Assembly: GCA_014529385.2 (NCBI GenBank)
Contig: CM043950.1
Coordinates: forward strand, 69,248,935 to 69,312,934
Origin: Adiantum capillus-veneris
Taxonomy: Eukaryota > Streptophyta > Polypodiopsida > Polypodiales > Pteridaceae
DNA length: 64,000 nucleotides
Reading direction: 5' to 3'
The notes beneath the pieces are model-generated. The model did no database searches, was not told the origin of the DNA, and saw only the letters and a list, made by a program, of their open reading frames with translations. Each line of letters begins with the position of its first letter. Within the stretch, counting starts at the first letter, position 1. Below are positions 52,307 to 62,963 of the stretch, piece by piece. The translations under genes and the position numbers were made by a program.

Positions 52307-55220
52307 CATGATCCTTAGATGGTGAGTGACCTAGTACGTTTTTAGAGCGTTCTTTTTCTAAGATTTGTCTCTCCATCCCATTTACACCTTAGTAGTGAAG
52401 CAGCTAGACACGGGGTTTAGTGCTTGATAGAGTCTAGAAGTCGAGGACTTGCTAGATCTATTCTTGAGAAGTAAAGAGGGTTGTGACTGAGATAGCAAAA
52501 AGCATTTCATTCTTCGATTCTCTCATTACTTTAAGAGTGTTGTTCCGTTTTCCGTTTCGACTTTATTTTGTACCGTTCCGTTTGTTTCTAATTCATGTTT
52601 CATTTCAGTACTTATGAGTAGGGTAAGTAGAAACTACAACCATCAAATTTGGGCTAAAAGATTGAGGGTAAAAAGGGTGAAACCATATTTTGGCCAAAAT
52701 GATCATAACTCTGAAATTATGAAAATTTGATGGTAGAGACCTCAAAAGTGATCCAAATTCAAAAATTTGTGGATCAAAGGCATCAACATATTGTCTAGAA
52801 GCAATCTGGAAAGTTTGGCAAGAATCTGTGGAGGAACATGGATCGTGATCCATGTACTCCAAAAAACCATTTTTGGTGAAAAGTGACCAGTTACAGTGTA
52901 CATCATTGGGAAACTGCTCTGATCAAGTTTGCTTGAAAGAAAAACTCAAAAATCACATCAAAATTGGCTGTTAGCGCGAAAACAGCAAAACAGGCATTTC
53001 AGACACAAAATTGGACAAATCGTGAGATTTTGGGATCCAAATTAAAAAAGGGGTGAGATTTGGCTTTTATAAGGCATAAAAAACAACATAACAAAATTCA
53101 TGAAAAAATGTTGTCAAACATGGATCGCGATCCATGTACCTTTTTGGTATTTGGGGCTAATATTTGACAAGTACATTCCTGATATCATTTGGAACAAATT
53201 GCCAAAAGGGACCATGTCAAAAAATTGAAAAAAGTTGGTCAAAATAGCCAAATACAGAAACTAGTCAAAAACAGCAGGGTAGACAGAAAAACTCACTTTT
53301 GATTAGAAAAAAGTTGGCCAAATCCAAAAAGATTTGGGGAAGAGTATCACCATAACATGGACTACAAGCTGACCAAGTTTCATGTCAACATGTGGTCAAA
53401 CATGGATCGTGATCTATGTACCTCATGAAAAACTTTTGAAATTTTTTTGGCTGAGATTTGAGTAGTGGGTAGCTGAGACATAGACAAACACTTTTCCCAA
53501 AAGAACCATATGCAAAAAAGTTGTAAAAAGTGGTCAAAAGAGGCAAAAACATAACATTCTCTAAACTGTCACAGCAGACTGTAGAAGTCAGTTTTGGTTG
53601 GGTAAAACTGATCCAAATTCCAAAAAAATTGCCAGCAGGCTACAAACATTACAAGCTGTCAGCACACAAAAAATTTAGATCCAGAAGTGGTGAAACATGG
53701 ATCGCGATCCATGTACCTCTGAGAAATTTTTGGAAAAAAAAATTTCAAGCCTGTAGCAAAGATGATTGTGAACAAAAGTCCCCAAAGAATTTTTGTCAAA
53801 AAAGTTCAAAAAGTGGATGAAAAGAGCCAAAAACACTGCAAAAAGAAAAACCCTAAAACAGACCTAAGGATTGACTTTTGCTTGGCCTAAACAAGTCCAA
53901 ATCACACAAAAACCACATAGCAATGATCAGGAGACCTAGGGGAAGCTGTGTGCCAACTTTCAATGCAATCTGACACATAGGTACATGGATCACGATCCAT
54001 GTTCCTTTGTCACAGACTGATACCAAACTTGCATCGTAGCTAGAGGACATCACAAGGAATCTAGTGTTCTTCTCAAAACTAAATTTGGATATCAAAAACC
54101 TGTCCAAAAGCACAGAACTGTCAAGCATTCTGACAAAGTGCCAGAATTGACCTAACTTTCAATCTAGAGGTCAATTTTCAAAAACATTCACACCATAGGG
54201 TCTCCTAAGCATGGTGAATCTAATGATAGCAAGAGAAGTCAATTTTGGGCTCCAAACATGGATCGCGATCCATGTACCCATAGTGACAGCTTGACCTGAA
54301 ACTTTCTAGATCAGTAGTGCTCACACAAGAAAACGTATCCCCAAGTCCAATTTTGGGAAAAAATTTGAGCAAGTTTGGGTCAAAAGGGAACGAAACAGGT
54401 GACAGACTGAAAACCGCAATGCAGACCTTGTATTGAGAATTTGGCCTGTCAAAACAAGTCCAAATCCAAAAATATTTGAGATTTAGCTTGTGGACATAGT
54501 CAGGAACAAACCCCTAAGAGGACAAGTCCAGATGTGGTTGAACATGGATCGCAATCCATGTACCTCCACCTCAGAATTTGATGAAAATTGGTATATAGCA
54601 TGCATGCACATGACCTTGTCTACACACAGTAAAAATTTGGAGAAAATTTTTTTGACAGGGAACATGGATCGCGATCCATGTACCTCTCAGCATAGTGGGG
54701 GTATCTGACTTGGTGATCTTGTAGACATACTTAAGGACATCCCAAATCTCAAGTTTGAGCTAAAAATACCTTCGGGAGGCCAAGATACAAGCCAAAGTTC
54801 ATGTGTTCTGGTCCTGAGACTGTTTTGAGTGTTGTTTCAAGTATAGTTCACTAAAATTGCTCTAACTTTTGATAGACAACTCCAAATTGAGTCAGGTATA
54901 GCTAGGAAGAAAGCTAGCTAAATTTTACAAGGTTTCCTAAATCCAAACTTTTAGGCTTTCCCAAGACCAGTTTCCAGAGACCAAAAAGTCATAAATTCCT
55001 GACTTTTAAGAGACCTGATCAGAGGCAAAAAGAGATAAGCGGCACTAAGCCAAAGTGAGCTTGTCAAGGACTATCTTGAGAGATTTGAGTGATCCTTAAT
55101 CATGATAAATCATTCACCACCATGGTTCTCTACTCCACTCGGAGACATGAAAAATGCAAGAAGCGCTGCAATGCCTTCAACAGAGGGATTGAGAGAATAC
55201 ATAGATGAGGGGCATCCTAC
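52307..55220. promoter_or_regulatory. Element C leader with eight copies of a 20-bp palindrome
   Basis: The palindrome is the half-site ACATGGATCG plus its reverse complement. Copies start at 52836, 53118, 53400, 53695, 53983, 54256, 54542 and 54662, each usually followed by ACC. Four are perfect (53118, 53695, 54256, 54662). The others differ at the central CpGs (CGTG, CACG or CGCA), and the copy at 53400 has one further change. Spacings are 282, 282, 295, 288, 273, 286 and 120 bp. Spacers share only loose words (such as 'ggtcaaaa' and 'aaaaagtt'), suggesting diverged tandem units. A short frame at about 55126-55224 resembles the small leader ORF of element A. Confidence 0.95.
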
Positions 55221-56711
55221 GTGAGATTCATCAAAGCCAATGAATCCAGGAGAGTGCTTACAGATTACACTCATGACGGCTTACATAGATTCACAAACGG
55301 GGATCCATACTTATTCTACAGGTGTGTAGAGCCCAATGCTAGAGAGTTGATCACCCATAAGAATCTCTATGCATTCACGTATACAGATGCCAATGGAGTG
55401 CAAGTTTTGATGGTAGATAAGTATGGACATGAGTACACACTTGTTGATCCAATTGACCTAGAGATATATACGTACAAGGGTACTCTGATCTCTACTTACT
55501 TTCAGCCAAAAACGATGCCATAGCACATATTTGAGAGGATTCCATCGGGATTCTCTCCAAGACGAGAGGAGAGAGTGAGAGACATCTTTCCAAGAGACCA
55601 CAAATTGGTTAGACTGGTGATTGAACCACAACTATTGAGACCATATCAAGTGGCTCAATGTGTCAAGACAAAGTACAATGGGTTAGGGGATCATTATGCT
55701 CATGTCTCACTCTTCAAACAAGTTTTGAGAGCTGAACAGATTGCGGATTTCCATACTCAGTATGAGGGATTTGGATTGACATTGGAAGGAACAACTTTGA
55801 GTTGGTTCCAGCCACTAAATACAGATGATTTTCCCAACATAGCACAACTCTTACAAGAGTTTGTAGAGGAATTCTTGAAAAGGGGAATTAAACACAACAC
55901 AGTGTCCCAAATCTATGCTTTCAAACAAAAAAGGGATGAAAGAGTGAAGGAAGCTTTGCTTCGCTTCAAACAATACATTGATAGATGTCCTGTGAGAGAG
56001 TTACCGTAAGATGAGAGATTATCAGTTCTCTTCATAGAGGGCTTGAGGAATGAAACTCTCAAAAAGGAACTACATCTAAAAGGATGCACATTATTTGAGC
56101 AAGTCACTAGAGAAGCTCTATATCTCGTTGACTATTGCAAGGCCTACGGAGAGGTGAGTGAAGATACAGACAACACGACTAGTAGTGCATCATCTCCGAA
56201 GAGCAAATCAACAAAAAATAGAGATGTTCAAACTCCTTGGGAACCCATCATTGATCAAGTGGTCGAGGGGGTGAGTAGAAGAATAAACCAAGGCTACAAG
56301 CAAAACCTAGATGTACGACAGCCTCAATTGAGGATACATAATACTTGTGGAGGGGATCATCCCACTCCATGGTGTAGTACTCAGCCAAAGACACAATGTG
56401 TGCTAGGGCAACAACCACCTGTTTTGAATGATGGTAGAGTGATAGTCAACTATGCTCAACCAATGCATATGCCACAACCCATGAGAAACCAGTACTCCAT
56501 GGATGCGAATACGCTCATGTTCATAGCCAATCATTCACAGGAGTATGGTTCAAAGAACATCCTCACAAGGCAAGAACAACCATTAGCTGGATCACCAACT
56601 GTAAAACAAGAAGGTCCATGCTATGAGTGTGGAGGTGACCATTGTGCACGAAGTTGTCCAAACAAGGGTCCACAAATTGAATTATTTATATTATGTGAAC
56701 ATTGTGGTATA
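55221..56711 (+). pseudogene. gag: Element C Gag, first part (interrupted by copia element)
   Basis: One frame with two stops. The N-terminal region (LFYRCVEPNARELI, KNLYAFTYTDANG) and capsid (AHVSLFKQVLRAEQIADFH, LEGTTLSWFQPL, LRFKQYIDRCPVREL, LSVLFIEGLRNETLKKELH) match element A closely. About 110 residues of the A N-terminus have no counterpart. Knuckle 1 is CYECGGDHCARSC (CX2CX3HX4C). Knuckle 2 begins CEHCG and is cut by the copia insertion, resuming at 61,887. Confidence 0.85.
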
Positions 56712-56938
56712 TGTTACCATATACATGTGGTAGTGATGTGTGTGAACACACTAGGACTTCCGGGGCATTTTTTCCCTCTTTAGGAGGTTTTTTCCCCCGT
56801 GCATTGTATATACGCCCATCACTCTAGGGCTATCTATCTTTCCATTGCACACTAAGTAACACACTCTCTATTGTGTGGCTTGAGCTTCCTTCATCTTCTC
56901 CAAGCTGTGTGTGTTTCTCTGCAACCCTAATTCCAACA
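56712..56938 (+). repeat. Copia 5' LTR
   Basis: Begins TGTTACCATATAC and ends TTCCAACA. The likely promoter core is TGTATATACGCC near 56,804. It is followed by the primer site. Confidence 0.93.
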
Positions 56939-56940
56939 AT

Positions 56941-56953
56941 TGGTATCAGAGCA
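56941..56953 (+). other. Copia primer-binding site (initiator Met-tRNA type)
   Basis: TGGTATCAGAGCA two bases after the 5' LTR is the standard plant copia primer site, complementary to the 3' end of initiator tRNA-Met. Confidence 0.85.
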
Positions 56954-57299
56954 GGTCACGTCCTCCCGGGCTTAGTCGCCAGCTGCTCCAGCACACGCCT
57001 GCTCACTTTCTCCGATTTCAGTGAGCTTTGGCGAGCGTTCGCAGGTCGACCAAAAACTTTGGGGAAGCTCGAAGAGCCTGGTCTACTCAGAATTTTGATT
57101 TGGGCTCATTTCGGCCTCCGTTTCCACTACAGGCAGTACTGCATAGGCTATTTCGTCATTTTGTGCAGAATTTTTGTCAGTGCCGTTTTTTGCATAACAG
57201 GTTCCTTATAGTCTTCTACGATTTGTGCTATATAGCATAGGTTGTTTCCGCTCCGTTTCTCCTTTTTGGGCAGCTTTCACATCAGGTGTAGCATTTACC

Positions 57300-58305
57300 A
57301 TGGCTGACAACAACAACACAGATGTGTTCAAGATGTTTGTTGCTGAGGACAGGTTGGATGGGGACAACTACCCTATGTGGGCTTATATGATGCAACATGT
57401 TCTTGTGTCAAAGGGTGTCTGGAACATTGTGCAGGGCATTGATGTACGTCCTGGTTCTGAGGATGTAGGCGATGTTGAGGATGTTGCAGGTCTTGCTGCA
57501 AGGATTGCAGCTGTTAGAGTTGTTTTGCCTACGACAGAATTGGCTCATTAGGATGTTAAGGATGCGCAGGCTCATGCATTGATTGCATTGTCTGTGAAGC
57601 GCACCATTGTTCCTCACATCCGTTCAGCAAAATCTGCAAAACAGGCTTGGGATATTTTAGCAGGTCTTTATGCAAGCCGCAATGAGGCTAAAATTGCTTT
57701 GCTGCGTAAAGAGCTAGAGTCGAAGATTATGCATGAGGAAGATGATATGGACACTTTCCTTGCTAGTGTCAAGGATATCAATGAGCAGCTTATTTCTGCA
57801 GGTGAAGTCATTTCAGACAGTTCCCTTGTGCAGACTGTTCTTGATGCCTTAATAGATTCCTACCAGACTTTTGCTAGTACTTGGAGACTGATGACCCAAG
57901 GAAATCCTGAAGTTGTCAAGTTTGATGCATTATACACATTGCTGTTGCAAGAGTCACTTTCTAGAAAAAACAGGACTAGGCAGCGTGCAGTTGAATAGGC
58001 TTTTATTGCTTCTCAAAGAAAGGGTGGTTACAACAATGCAGCCACTTCTTATGGTTCTACTGCGAGTGGCAAAAATTCTGTTCCTAATGCTTCTGCTGGC
58101 AGTACTTAGTCTGGAAATTCTGGTGATAAGGGCAAAAAGAAGATGTGTTGCCATTATTGTAAAGCCAATGATCACTTGATCAAGTCGTGTCCTAAGTTGA
58201 AGGCCAAAGAGGCTAAGAAGAAAGAGGGTGGTTCCACTGCAAATGCTGGTTCCACTACAAATGCAGCCATTGTTGAGTCTTCTATGAAAGGAGCTGTGTT
58301 GCTGA
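57300..58305 (+). pseudogene. gag: Copia Gag (broken)
   Basis: Starts at ATG 57300 with MADNNNTDVFKMFVAEDRLDG, then NYPMWAYMMQHVL, a typical copia Gag start. LDALIDSYQTFAS follows, and a CCHC knuckle (CCHYCKANDHLIKSC) at about 58145. In-frame TAGs at 57549-57551, 57996-57998 and 58107-58109 interrupt it. A frameshift near 58,300 separates it from protease. Confidence 0.85.
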
Positions 58306-60305
58306 TGTCGATGCAGAATGGGCTTTTAGCGCAGAGTGCACTTACAATCCTGCTGTCCATGATGCATGCTTGTCAGTTGCTGCAGATTCACATGTGTGGT
58401 ATTTCGACAGTGGTGCTACAAAGCACATTACCTCACATCATGAATTGTTTACCTCTCTTGAGTCTGTCCCTCATGGGAATTCAGTCACTTGTGCCAACAA
58501 CGCCTCTTATCCAGTTCAGGGAGTTGAAAAGATTGTGCTCACTACTGCTAATGGCAGTTCCTTCACACTTGTTGATGCACTTTATGTACTTGGGATCAAG
58601 AAGAATCTCTTGTCTGTATCCGCACTTGCTAGACTTGGACTTGTAGTCAAATTTGTGGATGACAGATGTACAGTTCATGATCTCAGTTTTGGTGATGAAA
58701 TTGTTGCATCTGGGCTTTTGTGTCGTGGGTTGTATAAGCTCACTTTGTATGACAAGTGTGGACAAAATTTTGCAAATTCTGTTGCAGATTCAAGGGCTAT
58801 TTTAGATGCAAAACTTTGGCATGCACGTTTTGGTCATCTGAATTTTGCCAGTTTGCTGCGTTTGCAAAAATCTGATATGGTTGCTTCTTTGCCACCTCTT
58901 GAAGCACCTGTCAAACATGTTTGTGAAGGCTGTATTTTGGGTAAGATGCAGCGTTCTAAGTTTCCAAAGGATGGTTCAGTTCGGGCCACATGCAGGTTGC
59001 AGCTTGTGCATAGTGATGTTTGTGGGCCCATGCAAACTCCGTCCTTGGGAAATTACCTATACTTCGTGACTTTCATTGATGATTACTCCAGGCATGCATG
59101 GGTATTTCCGCTTAAAGCGAAGTCCGAAGTTTTTATGTGCTTCAAACAATTTCTGGCTATGGCTAAAAATGTCTCGAAATGTACTATGGGCACCCTCCGT
59201 TCTGATCGAGGGGGGGAGTATATGTCTCATGAATTTAATGCATTTCTGGCTAGTCGTGGGATAAAACACCAATGTACAGTGCCTTATACACCTCAGCAAA
59301 ATGGTGTTGCTGAGAGGAAAAGCAAGTCACTGACGGAAATGGAACGATGTATGGTCAAAAGTCAAGCTTTGCCGCATTCTTTTTGGCTTGAGGCCATTAT
59401 GTGTGCCACTTATGTACTTAACAGGTGTCCTAAGAAATCTTTGCAGTCTATTACTCCATATGAAGCATGGCATGATAGAAAGCCTTCTATTGAGCACATG
59501 CGTGTTTTTGGCTGTTTGGCATATGCTTTGGTGCCACAAGTGCAGCGCAGAAAATTGGATGATAAGGCTATCAACTGTATTTTTGTTGGTTATAGTGCTG
59601 AAAGCAAAGGTTACAGGTTGTATCATCCGCAAACAAAACGTATTCTGGTTTCATAGGATGTAGTGTTTGTGGAAGATTTTGTTCAGCCCTTGCTGTCATG
59701 TACTAGAGACAGTAATGTAAGCTCACAGGACATTTATGACACTTTGTTGCCTCTTTTCAGTGGTGGAAATACGAATGTAAGTTCCAATGAGGCAAATGTA
59801 CAGCCTATGGGGGTTTCTGAAAATGTTTTAGATCAGCCTATTACTGATGCAGATGTACATGATGTACTTGATGAGGAAAGGGCTGAAAATGAGCAGGCTA
59901 GAGGTATGCCAAAATGGCTGGTGCACACTTTGCGTGACAGTAAATTGGATGCACCTTTGTCTAGTCGTACTCGTTCAGGCTCTCGCCATGCATCTTATGC
60001 ATCAGATTGTTATGCTTTGGCTGTGTCTAGTTTACATGATGTTGAGGAGCCTCTGTCTTTTGATGAAGCACAGAATTCAGAAAATGGATGGCTGCCATGC
60101 AATCAGAATATGATGCACTTATAGAAAATGACACATGGACTTTATGTGATTTGCCTCCTGGCAAAAAGGCCATTGGTACGAAGTGGGTTTACAAGTTGAA
60201 ACGCAAGCCGGATGGTGAGATCGATCGCCATAAGGCTCGACTTGTTGCAAAGGGTTATGCACAACAAAAAGGCATAGATTATGAAGAGACTTTTGCTCCC
60301 ATTGT
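58306..60305 (+). pseudogene. pol: Copia protease, integrase and RT start (broken)
   Basis: Protease: WYFDSGATKHIT (DSG). GAG-pre-integrase: LWHARFGHLNF. Integrase: CEGCILGKMQRSKF (zinc end), DVCGPMQTPS, FIDDYSRHAWVFPL, LRSDRGGEYMS, PQQNGVAERK, all catalytic residues present. TAG at 59654-59656 replaces a codon at the integrase/RT linker. A one-base shift near 60,085 leads to the RT start ([37 protein letters not shown]), which ends at another shift near 60,305. Confidence 0.88.
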
Positions 60306-61584
60306 CGTATGACTACTGTGCGTTTTCTATGTGCATTGGCAGCTCATTTTGGTTGGGATGTACATCAATCAGACATTGTTACTGCTTTCTTGAATGGTGA
60401 CATATTTGAGGAAGTTTATGTAATGCAGCCTCGCGGTTTTGTCATAAAAGGACAAGAGGACAAAGTGTGCAAATGTAACAAGGCTTTGTATGGGTTGAAG
60501 CAATCTCCCCGTGCTTGGTATGAGAAAGCTGACACTCATTTGGTCAAACAAGGCTTTCGTAACAGTCCAACAGAAAGCACATTGTATGTAAAGCGTGAGG
60601 GTGATGTACTTCTCATTGTGGTTCTTTATGTTGATGATTTTTTGATCACTGGACCAAATGAGAGACATATTGCTGAATTTAAGGCTGATTTGAATGCTAC
60701 TTTCAAGATGAAAGATTTGGGGCTGTTGCATCATTATTTGGGTATACAGTTTAAGTAGTGTGATGGTGGTATTGCCTTGTGTCAGAAAAGTTACATAGAG
60801 ACATTGCTATGTAAGTTTGGACTTGAGGATTGCAAACCTATTGCCACTCCCATGGAAACAGGTTTGAAGTTGAGTCTACATGATGCTGGTGATCCTGCTC
60901 ATGTCACTCTTTACCAAACTGCTGTTGGCTGCCTCATTTATGTATGCAACACGAGGCCAGATATTCAGTTTGCAGTCTCACAGGTCAGCAGATTTCTGCA
61001 TAGGCCAGGGTCTAAGCATTGGCAGACTGTTAAGAGGATTTTCCGCTACCTTAGTGGCACTTTACATCTTGGCTTGTTTTATCCCAAGGGGGGGATCATT
61101 GCCGCCAGACTTACATGCTTTTTCGGACTCAGATTGGGTTGGTTGTTTTGACACGCGAGTGTCCACAAGTGGTTTTTGTTTCGTGCTTGGCAGTTCATGT
61201 ATATCATGGTTGAGCAAGAAGCAACCTACCGTGGCCACTTCGAGTTGTGAGGCTGAGTACAAGGCAGTCTTCACAGCTACGGTTGAGTGTGTATGGCTCA
61301 GACGCCTTATGGTTGATTTGGGTGTTGGACAGGACACTGCCAACACTATCTACACTAACAGTCAGAGCGCATTGGCAGTTGCGAGGAACACACTTTTTCA
61401 AGCTCGCACAAATCACATTGAGGTGCATTACCACTATGTCAGGGAGAGGCTCTCAGCAGGAGAGATCAGCTTGGCTTATGTGCCAACACAGGACAACCTT
61501 GCAGATCTTTTCACAAAGGCATTGTCTCGTGAGAAGCTTGAAGCTTTCAGCAAAGCTTTGGGCTTACTCCCCTTTGTGGACTGA
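60306..61584 (+). pseudogene. pol: Copia RT and RNase H (broken)
   Basis: RT: QSDIVTAFLNGDI, ALYGLKQSPRAWYEK and catalytic YVDD (VLYVDDFLI, about 60,628). TAG at 60756-60758 interrupts the C-terminal RT, followed by SYIETLLCKFGLEDCKP. A shift in a G-run near 61,090 leads to RNase H (FSDSDWVGC, TSSCEAEYKA, HIEVHYHYVRE, NLADLFTKAL), ending at 61584. Confidence 0.9.
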
Positions 61585-61649
61585 TCCTGTCCTCAGGGCA
61601 TGGCACTTCCCTTTACTCATGTGCCAGCTCTCGTTCACCACATCACTCC

Positions 61650-61659
61650 AGGGGGGATT
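61650..61659 (+). other. Copia polypurine tract
   Basis: AGGGGGGATT lies immediately before the 3' LTR, as expected for the plus-strand primer. Confidence 0.75.
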
Positions 61660-61886
61660 TGTTACCATATACATGTGGTAGTGATGTGTGTGAACACAAT
61701 AGGACCACCGGGGCATTTTTTCCCTCTTTAGGAGGTTTTTTCCCCTGTGCATTGTATATACGCCCATCAATCTAGGGCTATCCATCTTTCCATTGCACAC
61801 TAAGTAACACACTCTCTATTGTGTGCCTTGAGCTTCCTTCGTCTTCTCCAAGCTGTGTGTGTTTCTCTGCAACCCTAATTCCAACA
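61660..61886 (+). repeat. Copia 3' LTR
   Basis: A 227-bp copy of 56712-56938 with about eight substitutions. It is followed by the second GTATA target copy. Confidence 0.93.
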
Positions 61887-61891
61887 GTATA

Positions 61892-62533
61892 GACCATCTA
61901 CGCCAACACTGTGCTAAAAATCCATACTACAAAGGAAAAGCAACAATGAATGTTGTAGGCGTGATGCCTTCTTCAAACGGGTCTGAGGTAGAACCCACCA
62001 TTCCTTTAAATGTGATGACTCGAGCTCAAGCTCAAGAAGCTGCCAAAAACAAACCAACTGAAAAACCCACATTGCCTGTTCAAACAGAATTTGAGAACAA
62101 ATCGGTGAGAACCTTCGGAAGAAGATCATGCAAAGGCAGACGAGACAAAATGAAATTGAAGAGGCTGAAGGAGAAAGCGGCTTTGGAAACTAAATTGAAT
62201 CAAACAAGAGAGCAGCTTAGACAAGAGCAAGAAAGGAAGAAAAATGCAAAGGGACCTAAAGAGTCAAAGTCTAACTCGGGAGGTTCAGTCTGGGTCGACA
62301 AAGTGTTTGAACCTTTGGATGTGATCTTGAAAGCTTATGAAGCTAAGCTAAAACCCAACCAAATCCAAGAGGATAGATGGCTAACATACCCTCATCCACG
62401 GTATGAAAAAGAGAGGTTGCAAATGTGCAAGGAGCTCATCCAGAAGGCCCAAGCTCTTATGGAACCACATGTTCCAGATGCTCCAAAAACCGAGGTGCTA
62501 ATCCGCGATAAACTCCAAGAATTGGAGAGCTAG
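61892..62533 (+). pseudogene. Element C Gag C-terminus joined to start of Pol
   Basis: This continues the second knuckle after the copia element, then the basic Gag tail (MTRAQAQEAAKN, similar to A's VVTRAQAKKTT). Without a stop it runs into the region matching the start of element A Pol (SGGSVWVDKVFEPLDVILKAY versus SGGSVLVDKVHEPLDALMRAY). Here Gag and Pol are one frame, unlike element A. It ends at TAG (62531-62533), within what should be coding sequence. Confidence 0.75.
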
Positions 62534-62963
62534 GGTATTTTAAACAGAGACCAGGAATATCCGGGAGTTGAGGCATCTTTAGATACAAGGGAAGTAGCCA
62601 ATACCACAGATGGGGTGGGCTCACAAGCAGTGATGCCTATTCCGGAGGTATAAGAACCGTGGCCACAATCCTTGTGGAAATCAATCAAAAACCGAAAAGG
62701 TGGTAGTGCTACCTTACAATCAGCACCTATTCCTGAGTTAAACATGGATCATGAATCTTTCCCAAGAGATATACGATCTCTATACGGGTTTGTCGGGTCT
62801 GCCGCATCTGAAGAGAGTAAACCACGCTCTCTACAGACTTTGCCATATTTCATAGGAGAACTTGAAACAAAATGAGGTTAAAATGGTACCTTCTCAATGG
62901 AAATCCACACCAAAAATGATGGATACCAAGAGCTTGCATGAATTGATGTCTTCTCCTATATAA
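62534..62963 (+). pseudogene. Element C Pol N-terminal linker, broken
   Basis: Fragments match element A Pol upstream of protease 1 (for example SKPRSLQTLPYFIGELE versus SKPHSLKTLPSYLGEYE) but with several stops. This is decayed linker sequence. Confidence 0.6.

Larger units (their letters stand above)
56707..61891 (+). mobile_element. Ty1/copia retrotransposon with GTATA target duplication
   Basis: 227-bp LTRs at 56712-56938 and 61660-61886 (TG...CA) are flanked by GTATA at 56707-56711 and 61887-61891. They differ at about eight positions (roughly 3.5 percent), so the insertion is older than element A. Gene order is Gag, protease, integrase, RT, RNase H, which defines copia. It sits in the second zinc knuckle of element C Gag. 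Five in-frame TAGs and several frameshifts inactivate it. Confidence 0.95.

Noticed and set aside
52836-54681. Regular palindromic repeats resembling a CRISPR array
   Set aside because: Spacing is about 284 bp, spacers are partly related to each other, the context is a plant retrotransposon leader, and there are no cas genes.
57300-61584. TAG reassignment or readthrough code in the copia element
   Set aside because: Frameshifts are present too, and the host kinase gene and element A use TAG as a genuine stop, so decay is the simpler explanation.
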